A stretch of DNA of 64,000 nucleotides, taken from Pelagibacterium lacus. GTDB lineage: Bacteria; Pseudomonadota; Alphaproteobacteria; Rhizobiales; Devosiaceae. The DNA lies in NCBI RefSeq assembly GCF_003345525.1, contig NZ_QQNH01000007.1:62001-126000 (forward strand). Direction: 5' to 3'. The position numbers were made by a program, and so were the translations under genes. The notes under the pieces were generated by a model, which was not told the origin of the DNA, did not search any database, and was given only the letters and a program-made list of their open reading frames with translations. Positions 49,364-58,416 of the stretch are shown here, piece after piece (within the stretch, counting starts at the first letter, position 1; each line of letters opens with the position of its first letter).

Positions 49364-50823
49364 GCGCTTTGCTCCTCGGCGGCTGATGCATCAAAATCGA
49401 CCCATTCATCCCCCTGAAGCTCGGGGACGTCATAGGCGACCAGGTTCTGGAAGTGAATTTCCCGATCCTCCACGAACAGGTTCCGCGCGATGGCGCGCGC
49501 CAGGCGCTTGCCACCATCGCTGACCGCCGGAATATCGCCCGAGAGCTTGCCATGGCTCAGCGTCGCCGGATAGTTGAAGGAATGGATATGGTTCAGCCCG
49601 GGCGTCGCTCCGGGCACCTTTTCCTGGAACTCGAATCCGGGCCCCAGATAGGGCGAGCTGCTCAGTTCGAGATTTTCCGTGCCCGGCTCCGGCGCGTAGC
49701 GGTCCGACCAATAGGCGATGTTGTCGGCAAAACTTTCAAGTTCGGCCCGCGCTTCGAGCGAAACGTTAAAACCCGTGGCAAAGATCACGAAATCGAGCGT
49801 GTACGTACCCTTGGGGGTGGTGAGCTGGACCTCGTCCCCCGCCGCTTCGAATGCGAGCACCGGGCTGGCCAGGTGGAAGCGCGCATTGGCATGGCTCGAC
49901 ACGCGCAGGGTCGAATCGCGCGGGGGCGGGGTCTGCGCGCCGATCGTATGGTGCAGGAAACGCCACTTCCATTCGTCCGGCAGGCCGGCGAACCCGTTGA
50001 CCACACCCTGGCTGGAAATGCCGGTGAACTTGTTGATGCGCGGCAGATCGGCCCGTCGGACGAACATGTCGAGCGAGCCGCAGCCCGCTTCCAGCGCCGT
50101 CGCGGCATTGTCCATCGCCGATGCGCCGGCCCCGACCACGCCGACGCGCTTGCCCTTGAGGGCTTCGAAGTCGATGTTTTCAGCCGAATGGGCCCAGAAC
50201 TTCCTGTCGACCGACTGGACGAAGGGCGGCACGAAGGGCGCGCCGAGGCCGTCGCGGCCGGTCGCCAGAACCACGTGGCGAGCATAGACCGTTTCTTCCC
50301 CGTCCTGGCCATGGCGGGCAATCCGCAGGGCGAGAATACCCTCGGCGTGATGGGTCACCGACAGCACTTCGGTGCGGTTCTGCACCGGCAGATCGAGCAC
50401 CTTGCGATACCAGACGAGATAATCCATCCACATGATGCGGGGGATCTTGTTGAGCTTTTCCCACTCCTCCTCGCCGAACTGGGCCTCGAACCAGGCCCGG
50501 AAGGTCAGAGCGGGCAGGCCCAGGGCCGGACCGGTGAGCTGCTTGGGAGAGCGCAGGGTGCGCATGCGCGCAAAAGTCACCCAGGGGCCTTCCCGGCCTT
50601 CCTCGGCGCGGTCGAAGGCGATGATGTTATCGATTCCCAGCAGTTTGAGGCAGGCGAGCGCGACAAGGCCGCACATGCCGCCCCCGACCACCACCGTGTC
50701 ATAGACCGGGCGACCGTCCACCATGCGTTGGGGCACCCAGCTCTTGCTCGGCAGTTCAAGCAGGCTGAGGTCGTGGTTGAGCTTGTGTTCGAGCGCAGAC
50801 AGTCCTGCGGCGGTTGAAGTCAT
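49360..50823 (-). CDS. FAD/NAD(P)H-dependent monooxygenase-like protein
   Basis: 487-residue flavoprotein. The FAD motif VVVGGGMCGL lies near residue 45 and the NAD(P)H motif VGVVGAGASAMD near residue 225. A KFWAHSAENIDF segment lies just before the second Rossmann motif, where FMO/BVMO enzymes carry their FxGxxxH signature, and ATGFN is present. It is probably a class B monooxygenase that adds oxygen to S or N or to a ketone, but the FMO signature is not exact. It overlaps lysR and the hydrolase by 4 nt each. Confidence 0.82.
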   Translation of the reverse strand: MTSTAAGLSALEHKLNHDLSLLELPSKSWVPQRMVDGRPVYDTVVVGGGMCGLVALACLKLLGIDNIIAFDRAEEGREGPWVTFARMRTLRSPKQLTGPALGLPALTFRAWFEAQFGEEEWEKLNKIPRIMWMDYLVWYRKVLDLPVQNRTEVLSVTHHAEGILALRIARHGQDGEETVYARHVVLATGRDGLGAPFVPPFVQSVDRKFWAHSAENIDFEALKGKRVGVVGAGASAMDNAATALEAGCGSLDMFVRRADLPRINKFTGISSQGVVNGFAGLPDEWKWRFLHHTIGAQTPPPRDSTLRVSSHANARFHLASPVLAFEAAGDEVQLTTPKGTYTLDFVIFATGFNVSLEARAELESFADNIAYWSDRYAPEPGTENLELSSSPYLGPGFEFQEKVPGATPGLNHIHSFNYPATLSHGKLSGDIPAVSDGGKRLARAIARNLFVEDREIHFQNLVAYDVPELQGDEWVDFDASAAEEQSA

Positions 50824-51794
50824 CTTCGGCTCGCGGGTTGGGAAACGCTTTCGCTCGCCTCGGCGAGGCGCTGCGGATCGTTTCCGGGATCAAGGATTTC
50901 CGCATCGGGCAGCAGGTCGCGCGTCGCCGCATCGAGACTGGCGAGCAGCGCGAACACGGTTTCCGAGCGCGGTGCGTGAAGGGCGGTGACCGCCCCCCAG
51001 AGAAAGGGAATGCCGACATCGAGCGGCCGGATGACGACGCCGTCCAGCGGCAGGCCGAGGGCCGTCACCGGCTCGACGACGGCGACGCCTACCCCGTTCC
51101 GGACCAGTTGGAGCGCGGTGACCGTGGCGTTGGTACTGATGACCCGTCCGACGCTGACCGATGCCTCCGCCAGGGCCGCTTCGACCCTATGGCGCAGGCG
51201 GAACGGGTTGGCCATGCCGATCAGCGTCAGGCCGCCCAGATCGGAGATGGCGATGACATCGCGCCGGGCCAGCGGATGGGAGGCCGGTATGGCGGCGACG
51301 CAATTTGCCTTGTAAAGGCGGATGATCTCGATGCCGGGGTGATCGAGCGGCAGCGAGGCGACCCCAAGGTCGGCATTGCGCGCCAGGACCGATTGCACGA
51401 CCTGTTCGGCGGGCGCAGAGCGGATATGGGCCGTCTGCGGCATCAGGCTATCATGGACGCAGGAAAAGGCGCGGGGCAGCAGCCCGGTGGCGAGGGCCGG
51501 GATGGCGGCGACCTCGATGGCCAGCGGCGCGGAATTGGCAATGGCCGCAGCCCGTTCCGAGAGCTGCTTCATCCCGGTGATCAGCCGCTCGACCTCGGCG
51601 TGGAAGCGCAGGCCGCGCTCCGTCGGCGTGATCCGGGGACCGTTGCGGGTGAACAGGTCAAAGCCGATTTCCGCCTCGAGCTCCTGGATATGCCGCGTCA
51701 CCACGGGCTGGGACCGCCCGATGGCGCGGGCCGCAGCGGTCACGCTGCCGGCCGAAATGACGGCGAGAAAGGATTCGAGAGGCCGCAGTTCCAT
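50820..51794 (-). CDS. LysR-family transcriptional regulator, first gene of the island operon
   Basis: 324-residue LysR regulator with an N-terminal winged HTH (SVTAAARAIGRSQPVVTRHIQELE) and a periplasmic-binding-like effector domain. Unlike the usual divergent LysR layout, it is the first gene of the operon it probably controls, and its stop overlaps the monooxygenase ATG. The start is ATG 51794. A TTAGAAT-N15-ATTCTAA dyad lies 16-44 bp upstream of the start, so autoregulation is likely. Confidence 0.92.
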   Translation of the reverse strand: MELRPLESFLAVISAGSVTAAARAIGRSQPVVTRHIQELEAEIGFDLFTRNGPRITPTERGLRFHAEVERLITGMKQLSERAAAIANSAPLAIEVAAIPALATGLLPRAFSCVHDSLMPQTAHIRSAPAEQVVQSVLARNADLGVASLPLDHPGIEIIRLYKANCVAAIPASHPLARRDVIAISDLGGLTLIGMANPFRLRHRVEAALAEASVSVGRVISTNATVTALQLVRNGVGVAVVEPVTALGLPLDGVVIRPLDVGIPFLWGAVTALHAPRSETVFALLASLDAATRDLLPDAEILDPGNDPQRLAEASESVSQPASRR

Positions 51795-51809
51795 CGCATC
51801 GATCCGATA

Positions 51810-51838
51810 TTAGAATGTTGAGCTAAGCATAATTCTAA
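51810..51838. promoter_or_regulatory. Dyad upstream of the LysR operon
   Basis: TTAGAAT (51810-51816) and ATTCTAA (51832-51838) form an exact inverted repeat with a 15-nt spacer in an AT-rich stretch. It is probably the LysR operator and promoter of the 12-kb operon. Confidence 0.5.
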
Positions 51839-51860
51839 ATCAGAATAAAGCCCCAAATCA

Positions 51861-51892
51861 GCGCGCGCCACGCCGGGCGTCCGGGCGCGCGT
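51861..51892 (-). terminator. Possible terminator of the small secreted-protein pair
   Basis: A GC-rich stem of about 8-9 bp (51861-51869 with 51884-51892) with an inner helix. The following T-run is short, so factor-independent stopping is uncertain. Confidence 0.4.
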
Positions 51893-51937
51893 CAGATTGC
51901 TCAGCAATGAGATGGATCGGGGAGTGGTTCCGCGCGG

Positions 51938-52261
51938 CTACCAGATATCGAAGGCGAGCGGGGAAAAGCGCATGGAATCGCCGGCGCATTCGTGCCAGCT
52001 CATATCGGCATTGGCTTCGGTTTCTCGCCCGTAGCACCATCCTCGTTCATTGAGGGCGGCGCCATAGAGGGAGCGGGCATGGCACGCGGCGGCGATCTGC
52101 ACGTCCCGGTTCATCGAGAGCCTGCACTGGTCGTCCTCTTGTTCATAGAGGTCGATCAGTTCCGGGACGGTTTCGGTGGCGTCGGGAAAAAGCATCGTCT
52201 CCTGACCCGGGACGGGCGATGCGGCCAGCCCCAGAAGGGCGGCGAGCAGCAGGTGTCTCAC
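51938..52261 (-). CDS. Secreted hypothetical protein with four cysteines
   Basis: 107 residues from GTG 52261, which has GGAG 7 nt upstream and overlaps the upstream stop (GTGA). It has a signal peptide (LLLAALLGLAASPVPGQ) and four cysteines in the mature part (DDQCR, AAACHAR, RGWCYG, WHECAG), suggesting two disulfides in the periplasm. The cysteine spacing loosely recalls small lysozyme-inhibitor-like (DUF1311) proteins, but I cannot confirm that. Confidence 0.65.
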   Translation of the reverse strand: MRHLLLAALLGLAASPVPGQETMLFPDATETVPELIDLYEQEDDQCRLSMNRDVQIAAACHARSLYGAALNERGWCYGRETEANADMSWHECAGDSMRFSPLAFDIW

Positions 52262-52650
52262 GGGGTTTCTCCTTGGGGCAGATCGGCCGGCGCGCATCGG
52301 TGGCCCATGGCGACGTGCCAGCCATTGGCGAGGTAGAGAACCGCTTCCTCGCAGGAGAAATGCGTCCGGCCATCGGAGGCTGCGGCCTTCATGGCATCGA
52401 GCTGGAAGGCGCTGATGGGCTCGATCAGCTCCAGCTCGATGAGGATCGGGGCGCCGGAGAGAAATTGCGTCGTGCCCCCGAACACCGAATCGGAAGGATC
52501 TTCTGGCCGGAGGAAATCCGCATCGATGAGCTCGACCTCCATATGCGGACGCGCTTCCACGACCTCGACCTCATCCCCCTGTTGCGCACTGGCCGCATGG
52601 GGCATGGCGGCGAGGATCAGGGCAATCGGCAGGCTCATGCATTTCATCAT
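52258..52650 (-). CDS. Secreted hypothetical protein
   Basis: 130-residue protein with a Sec signal (MSLPIALILAAMPHAASA) and two cysteines near the C-terminus (FSCEEAVLY and GHRCAPAD). GGAGG precedes ATG 52650. It is coupled to the following gene by a 4-nt overlap, so the two may act together in the periplasm. No family is recognised. Confidence 0.65.
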   Translation of the reverse strand: MMKCMSLPIALILAAMPHAASAQQGDEVEVVEARPHMEVELIDADFLRPEDPSDSVFGGTTQFLSGAPILIELELIEPISAFQLDAMKAAASDGRTHFSCEEAVLYLANGWHVAMGHRCAPADLPQGETP

Positions 52651-52759
52651 GGATTCCCTCCTCCGCGGCCGACCGTGGGCAGCGAATGGGACGAAGACGA
52701 GACGATTTGATGACCCTTTTGTGCGGCTCCCGCCACGATGCGGGTCCGCTGGCGATGGA

Positions 52760-53068
52760 TCATTGCTCGTCGGGATAATGGCCCTTGGTCTGGCCTACCA
52801 TCCTGGCCAGTTCCGAGAACGAACCGGTTTCGGTTTCCGATGCGGTCGTATTGGCCAGGATGAGCAGGCGGGCCGGGAAGGCCACGGCGTCCCGGCTGGC
52901 GGGGCTCATGTCCTCGGCCAGCCGATCGTCGCCCAGCGCGATCTGCTCGGCGCGCTGGAGCGCGATGGTGATCTCATCCCGGGTCATCACCCCCTTGGCG
53001 ACCAGCGCGTTGTTGATCGACGCGATGGCCAGATAGAGGCCTTGGAGCTGCAGATTGGAGACGTTCAT
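52760..53068 (-). CDS. Small hypothetical cytoplasmic protein
   Basis: 102-residue mostly helical protein from ATG 53068, with AGGAGGAC just upstream. There is no signal peptide. A middle segment (VMTRDEITIALQRAEQIAL) and PARLLILAN suggest a small helical bundle. I do not recognise it. Confidence 0.65.
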   Translation of the reverse strand: MNVSNLQLQGLYLAIASINNALVAKGVMTRDEITIALQRAEQIALGDDRLAEDMSPASRDAVAFPARLLILANTTASETETGSFSELARMVGQTKGHYPDEQ

Positions 53069-53405
53069 GGGGTCCTCCTCGGTTTTCCGCGCGAGTCTAT
53101 ACTGAAATGACCGATATGGCTTGAGGTTGCGGCGGATCGCTATGGACGGCCGAGAAACCCCGAAACGGCCTGCAGCATCTGCGGATCGTTCCAGAGCACC
53201 CACGCGCCGATGACCACGGCCAGCACGACGATCAGCCCCAGCACCTTGCGGGCCAGCGAAAAGACCAGCCAGAAGACGAAAAGCGCCGCGAATGCGATCC
53301 CGATAAAGGCGTAGGTGTCGGTAGGAATGGCAGCACCGGAAGACGAGGAAAACGAGTATTGCCTATGCCGTCTCCGGGTGGCTTTTTGATGTCGGCGCCG
53401 TGTCG
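53069..53405. other. 337-bp stretch without a standard-start gene
   Basis: The only candidate is a minus-strand frame at 53140-53328 that encodes a membrane-like peptide but lacks ATG, GTG or TTG (listed separately). Confidence 0.5.
53140..53328 (-). CDS. Possible small membrane protein with a non-standard start
   Basis: From an ATT at 53328 the frame runs 62 codons to TAG. It encodes PTDTYAFIGIAFAALFVFWL, then LARKVLGLIVVLAVVIGAWV, a pattern of two membrane helices with a basic turn. The protein-like composition speaks for a real gene. The lack of a normal start and of a Shine-Dalgarno speaks against it; an ATT start, a base error or decay are all possible. Confidence 0.35.
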   Translation of the reverse strand: MPTDTYAFIGIAFAALFVFWLVFSLARKVLGLIVVLAVVIGAWVLWNDPQMLQAVSGFLGRP

Positions 53406-53837
<432 letters not shown>

Positions 53838-54051
53838 TGGCAAACCTCTATCGCCGATCCGATTCCTTCAGGCGGACAGCCGGCCTGTGGATAACCCCGG
53901 CCAATCTATCAGGGGCGACGTCAAAGAAACAGCTTGGGGCCGCCATGGGAATTAATACACGTATAATCAAGGATTTAGGCGAATCGCCATCGCCAGGTCG
54001 GCTTTAAAAACCGTCCGGGCGAAAAAACTTCGGAAGCGCCGGATGATGTCG

Positions 54052-54078
54052 CTTGACTTGCTTGGGGGACCCCTATAA
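54052..54078 (+). promoter_or_regulatory. Possible tRNA-Asp promoter
   Basis: CTTGAC (54052-54057) and CTATAA (54073-54078) match alphaproteobacterial housekeeping boxes well. The spacer is only 15 nt, shorter than the usual 17. The tRNA starts 42 nt downstream of the -10 box. Confidence 0.45.
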
Positions 54079-54119
54079 ACGGAGCCCACCTTGCCGGGGC
54101 GGAACGCTTCGGAGCACGA

Positions 54120-54196
<77 letters not shown>

Positions 54197-54331
54197 TTTT
54201 TTCTAAATATTTTCAGTATGTTTGAGCGTTTCCGACTGGAGGCGCTTTTTGGTTGTGGCCGGCCCATGGCGGCCGCGCTCATGCGGCCGGGGCCGCACGA
54301 GTCCAATGGCTTTGGGGGAGGGGTTTGGCTC

Positions 54332-55075
54332 TTAGTCCCGGTAGTCGGTATAGTCCGAAGTGACCGGCTTGCCGCGGAAGGTGACGGCGAAGAAATTCAG
54401 CGTATAGGTCAATCCGGTGCGCACGACGCCCTGCTTTTGCAGGCGCCGGCCGGAGGTGAGCATCCGCAGCTTGAAGGTCCATTTGACCCCGCCCACGCGC
54501 GAGAGCCGCACGGCGATATCGGTGTCCTCGCCGTAAAAGGTGATCGACTGGTTGTAGCCGCCGGCCTTCAGCCAGGCATCGCGCCTGAACACGAAATTGC
54601 CGCCCTGGACCACCGATCCCACTTTCAGGACGTAGCGGTTGATCAGGTAGATGGCCTTGGTCAGCCAGTAGAATCCTTCCGTGATGGCCCGGCTCGTCCA
54701 GGGAAGGTCGTGATAGATATAGGGACCGCTGACGCAGACGAGGCCCTCGTCCTTCTTGAATTCGGAGAGGGCGGTGTCGAGCCAGCCGGGGGGCACGATG
54801 GTGTCGGCGTCGATATTGGCGACATAGAGCCCGGTGGAATTCTCGAAGCCCGCCGAGCGGGCATAGCCGAGCCCCTTGCGGGTTTCCAGCACCACCTTCA
54901 CGCGGTCGAAGGCGCCGGCCACGGCGCTCGTGCCGTCCGTGGAGGCATTGTCCACGACGACGACCTCGGCTCGAGAACACAGTGCGCTGCGATCGATCTC
55001 TTCGAGGACCGATTTCAGGCAATCGCCCAGCAGGGCTTCTTCATTGTGGGCCGGAATGACAAACGCGACGTCCAT
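54332..55075 (-). CDS. Family 2 glycosyltransferase
   Basis: 247-residue GT-A fold glycosyltransferase. The N-terminal FVIPAHNEEALLGDCLKSV and VVVDNASTDGT bind the nucleotide sugar, the DxD motif is NIDADT, and the acceptor-side EDTDIAVR is present. No membrane helix is obvious; a short C-terminal hydrophobic patch may touch the membrane. It stands alone, so its glycan is unknown. The start is ATG 55075. Confidence 0.9.
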   Translation of the reverse strand: MDVAFVIPAHNEEALLGDCLKSVLEEIDRSALCSRAEVVVVDNASTDGTSAVAGAFDRVKVVLETRKGLGYARSAGFENSTGLYVANIDADTIVPPGWLDTALSEFKKDEGLVCVSGPYIYHDLPWTSRAITEGFYWLTKAIYLINRYVLKVGSVVQGGNFVFRRDAWLKAGGYNQSITFYGEDTDIAVRLSRVGGVKWTFKLRMLTSGRRLQKQGVVRTGLTYTLNFFAVTFRGKPVTSDYTDYRD

Positions 55076-55195
55076 GGTCTCCCTCGAGCGTGCTGCTTTG
55101 CCCGTTTACGTGCAGACGCGGCAAGAAGCAAACCTATTCAGGCCGGGGAAAGGCGGCATGGGGAAAACGTGGCAGAAACGCCGCGCCTGCCGCGG

Positions 55196-55519
55196 TCAGC
55201 CGCAGGAAGCGCGCACCAGCGTGCGGGCGACGCTCACCTCGAGGTTGAGGCGATTGGGGTTGTAGTCCTGGGTGACCGGCTGCCCCGACTGGTAGATGCG
55301 CACCGTTCCGGTGCTCCTGACAGGCTGCCCGTCGATTCGGACGTCCTGCGCCGTGCTGCCCGTAACCACCCCGCCGGCCTTGTTGGCCAGGGCGCTGGCG
55401 CCGCAGTCGATCGGCGGCGGCATGGAGGTGTCCGGGGGCGTCGTGGTGCTGGAGCAGGCGCCCACGGCGAGAAGCGCTGCCGAGGCGATGCTAAGAAGGG
55501 AAATCTGGCGTATGGGCAT
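55196..55519 (-). CDS. Lipoprotein with peptidase-inhibitor I78-type domain
   Basis: 107-residue protein from ATG 55519. It has a lipoprotein signal with lipobox VGAC, a short Thr/Pro linker, then a small domain with the I78 pattern: DCGASALANKAGG at its start, VTQDYNPNRLNLEV in the middle and ASCG at the end, with two cysteines for a disulfide. The family includes secreted elastase-type inhibitors. A periplasmic role against serine proteases is an inference. Confidence 0.8.
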   Translation of the reverse strand: MPIRQISLLSIASAALLAVGACSSTTTPPDTSMPPPIDCGASALANKAGGVVTGSTAQDVRIDGQPVRSTGTVRIYQSGQPVTQDYNPNRLNLEVSVARTLVRASCG

Positions 55520-55545
55520 GCAACCGGCTCCTTTCGGGGCGGATA

Positions 55546-55770
55546 TTATCCGTTGCGCGGGCCGAACACCCTGCGCACGCCTGCGCGCACGCCGCGGCGG
55601 AAGTGATAGAATCCGTCCTGCAGATCGCCGCGCAGATCCTGGTAGATGCCCGAGAGCATCAGCCCGACGTCGCGCATGTTCTCGCGCCATTCGGGTTCGG
55701 GGGCGGTCAGGGCCGATTGGGGGCGGCGCAGTTTCAGCCGGGTGAAGATCGAATCGTCTCTGTAGGCCAT
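55546..55770 (-). CDS. Small basic hypothetical protein
   Basis: 74-residue protein (MAYRDDSIFTRLKLRRPQ...) with a basic C-terminus (FRRGVRAGVRRVFGPRNG) and no signal peptide. It lies 26 nt upstream of the lipoprotein gene on the same strand and may be co-transcribed. The function is unknown. Confidence 0.6.
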   Translation of the reverse strand: MAYRDDSIFTRLKLRRPQSALTAPEPEWRENMRDVGLMLSGIYQDLRGDLQDGFYHFRRGVRAGVRRVFGPRNG

Positions 55771-55957
55771 TCAAACCTCCATCATGGTTACGGAATTCTT
55801 GTCGCTATAACTATGGCAATTGCATGAACAATGTAAACGCAAGGCGATCGTTCCATGCTGCGTTTGCCGGCACATGCCAGACGGATCGCACAGGAAAGGC
55901 GATTGCTATAAGGTCTCGCCGGGAATCGCAATGGAAGCGGCAGGCAGGGAGTGGCAT

Positions 55958-57439
55958 ATGCGGCACGGCGGATCGTTGGTTTTGGCTTCACTGGCCCTCG
56001 TGCTCGCCATGACGGCACCGGGAGCGGCGCAGAGGACCGATGTGGTGGTCGGCCTGGTGCTCGAGCCGCCCCATCTCGACCCCACCTCGAATGCGGCGGC
56101 GGCCATAGACGAGGTGGTCTATGCTAATCTCTTCGAGGGGCTGACCCGCTTCGGGGCCAATGGGGATATCCTGCCGGCGCTGGCGGAAAGCTGGGACATT
56201 TCGCCCGATGGGCTCACCTACCGCTTTACCCTGCACGACGGCGTGACGTTCCATGACGGTGCGGCGCTGACGGCGGCGGATGTGGTTTTCAGCCTCGACC
56301 GGGCGCGGGCCGGCGATTCGGTCAACGCGCAGAAATTCCTCTTCGCCGATATCGAGGCTGTCGTGGCCGAGGACGACCGCACGGTGGTCGTGACCCTTGC
56401 CCGCCCCAACGGCAATTTCCTCTTCAACATGGCCTGGGGCGATGCGGTGATCGTCGCGGAGGCCAGCGCCGGGACCAATGCGACGCAGCCGATCGGGACC
56501 GGACCGTTCCGGTTCGAAACCTGGCGGCAGGGCGACAGCGTCACTCTGGTGCGCAACCCGTCCTATTGGGGAGAGCCGGCCCGGCTCGAAAGGGCGACGT
56601 TCCGGTTCATTTCCGATCCCACCGCCGCCTTCGCCGCCATGATGGCCGAGGATGTCGATACCTTCCCGGTGTTTCCCGCCCCGGAAACCCTCTCCATCCT
56701 CGACGCCGATCCGCGCTTCGAAACCGTTGTCGGGACCACCGAGGGCGAGACCATCCTCGCCATGAACAATCGCCGCGAACCGCTCGACGACATCCGGGTG
56801 CGCGAGGCGATCGCCCACGCCATCGACCGGCAGACCATCATCGATGGGGCGATGTTCGGCTATGGCACGCCCATCGGCACCCATTTCGCGCCGCATCACC
56901 CGGCTTATGTCGACCTGACCGGGCTTTCGGCCCATGATCCGGCGCGCGCGCGGGATTTGCTGTCCGAAGCCGGCGTCGAGGGCCTGCGCCTGTCGCTGGC
57001 CCTGCCGCCGCCGGTCTATGCGCGCCGGGGGGGCGAGATCATCGCGGCGCAATTGCGCGACGTGGGCATAGAGACCGACATCGTCAATCTCGAATGGGCC
57101 CAATGGCTGGAACAGGTTTTCGGCAATGCCGATTTCGACCTGACGGTGATTTCCCATACCGAGCCCATGGATATCGAGATCTACGGGCGCGAAGACTATT
57201 ATTTCGGCTATGGAGCGCCGGAATTCCAGGCATTGTGGGACGAGCTCAACCTCACCCTGGACCCCGACCGGCGCAATGCGTTGTTGGGCGATCTTCAACG
57301 CAACATCTCGGAAAATTTCGTCAACGCCTATATTTTCCAGCTCGCCAAGGCGGGCGTGCAGAATGTCGACCTCGAAGGCATGTGGATCAACGCGCCGACC
57401 CAGGCGACCGACCTCACCCAGGTCTATTGGGCCGACTGA
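55958..57439 (+). CDS. ABC transporter substrate-binding protein, peptide type (second system)
   Basis: 493-residue periplasmic SBP_bac_5 protein with a signal peptide (LVLASLALVLAMTAPGAA). The family core reads GDSVTLVRNPSYWGEPA. ATG 55958 has GGGAG upstream at good spacing; the open frame further left has no signal peptide and is rejected. It is the first gene of a complete five-function importer operon (permeases and a fused ATPase follow). The ligand is unknown. Confidence 0.92.
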   Translation: MRHGGSLVLASLALVLAMTAPGAAQRTDVVVGLVLEPPHLDPTSNAAAAIDEVVYANLFEGLTRFGANGDILPALAESWDISPDGLTYRFTLHDGVTFHDGAALTAADVVFSLDRARAGDSVNAQKFLFADIEAVVAEDDRTVVVTLARPNGNFLFNMAWGDAVIVAEASAGTNATQPIGTGPFRFETWRQGDSVTLVRNPSYWGEPARLERATFRFISDPTAAFAAMMAEDVDTFPVFPAPETLSILDADPRFETVVGTTEGETILAMNNRREPLDDIRVREAIAHAIDRQTIIDGAMFGYGTPIGTHFAPHHPAYVDLTGLSAHDPARARDLLSEAGVEGLRLSLALPPPVYARRGGEIIAAQLRDVGIETDIVNLEWAQWLEQVFGNADFDLTVISHTEPMDIEIYGREDYYFGYGAPEFQALWDELNLTLDPDRRNALLGDLQRNISENFVNAYIFQLAKAGVQNVDLEGMWINAPTQATDLTQVYWAD

Positions 57440-57468
57440 GCGGCCCCTGACATGAGGGCGGCAAGGGC

Positions 57469-58416
57469 ATGACCCGCTTCGTGCTGGGCAGGGTGACGAT
57501 GATGCTGGCCAGCCTGCTGGTGGCCAGCATCGTCATATTCCTCGTGCTCGAAGTGCTGCCCGGCGATCCTGCCGCTTTCATGCTCGGCCTCAACAGCTCC
57601 GCCGAGGCGTTGCAGGCCCTGCGCGAGCAATTGGGGCTCAACCAGCCGGTTCTCGCCCGTTACGGGGCGTGGCTGTCGGGCATGGTGCGGGGCGATTTCG
57701 GGATCAGCTACACCTATCGGGTTCCGGTAGCCGGGCTGATCGCCGATCGCCTCTGGGTTTCCCTGCCGCTGGCCATATATGCGCTCACCCTGTCGACACT
57801 GATCGCCATTCCCGTCGGGCTGCTCGCGGCGGCCAACCGCAATGGCGCGGTCGATCTGGGCGCCATGGGCCTGGCGCAGATCGGCATCGCGCTGCCCAAT
57901 TTCTGGTTCGCCATGCTGCTGGTGCTGGTGTTCTCGGTGGGCCTGCGCTGGTTTTCCTCCGGAGGGTTTCCCGGCTGGGAGGACCCAGGGGCCGCCATGG
58001 CCGCCCTGACGCTGCCCGCCATCGCCCTTGCCCTGCCGCAGGCCTCGATCCTGGCCCGCATCATGCGCTCCAGCCTCATCGACGCCCTGGAAGAGGATTA
58101 TGTGCGGACCGCGCGGGCCAAGGGGCTGACGCGGACGCAAGCTCTCATCCGCCATGCCCTGCGCAATGCGCTGATCCCGGTGATCACCATCATGGGCCTG
58201 CAGTTTTCCTTCCTGCTGGCCGGGGCGATCATCATCGAGAACGTCTTCTACCTGCCCGGCCTGGGCAGGCTGGCCTTCCAGGCCATATCGGCGCGCGACC
58301 TGATCGTGGTGCGCTCGGTGGTGATGATCCTGGTCTTTGCCGTGATCGTCGTGACCTTCCTCGTCGACATCGCCTATGCTCTTGTCGATCCGCGCCTGCG
58401 GCAGGGCCGGCCATGA
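57469..58416 (+). CDS. ABC transporter permease, DppB-like (second system)
   Basis: 315-residue inner-membrane permease. It has an N-terminal anchor, the loop REQLGLNQPVLARYGAWLSG, and the coupling segment EEDYVRTARAKGLTRTQALIRHALRNALIP. The TGA overlaps the next ATG (ATGA). Confidence 0.94.
   Translation: MTRFVLGRVTMMLASLLVASIVIFLVLEVLPGDPAAFMLGLNSSAEALQALREQLGLNQPVLARYGAWLSGMVRGDFGISYTYRVPVAGLIADRLWVSLPLAIYALTLSTLIAIPVGLLAAANRNGAVDLGAMGLAQIGIALPNFWFAMLLVLVFSVGLRWFSSGGFPGWEDPGAAMAALTLPAIALALPQASILARIMRSSLIDALEEDYVRTARAKGLTRTQALIRHALRNALIPVITIMGLQFSFLLAGAIIIENVFYLPGLGRLAFQAISARDLIVVRSVVMILVFAVIVVTFLVDIAYALVDPRLRQGRP

Noticed and set aside
51810-51838. Second Irr-type box
   Set aside because: The half-sites resemble TTAGAA/TTCTAA, but the 15-nt spacing does not match the Irr box; a LysR operator is more likely.
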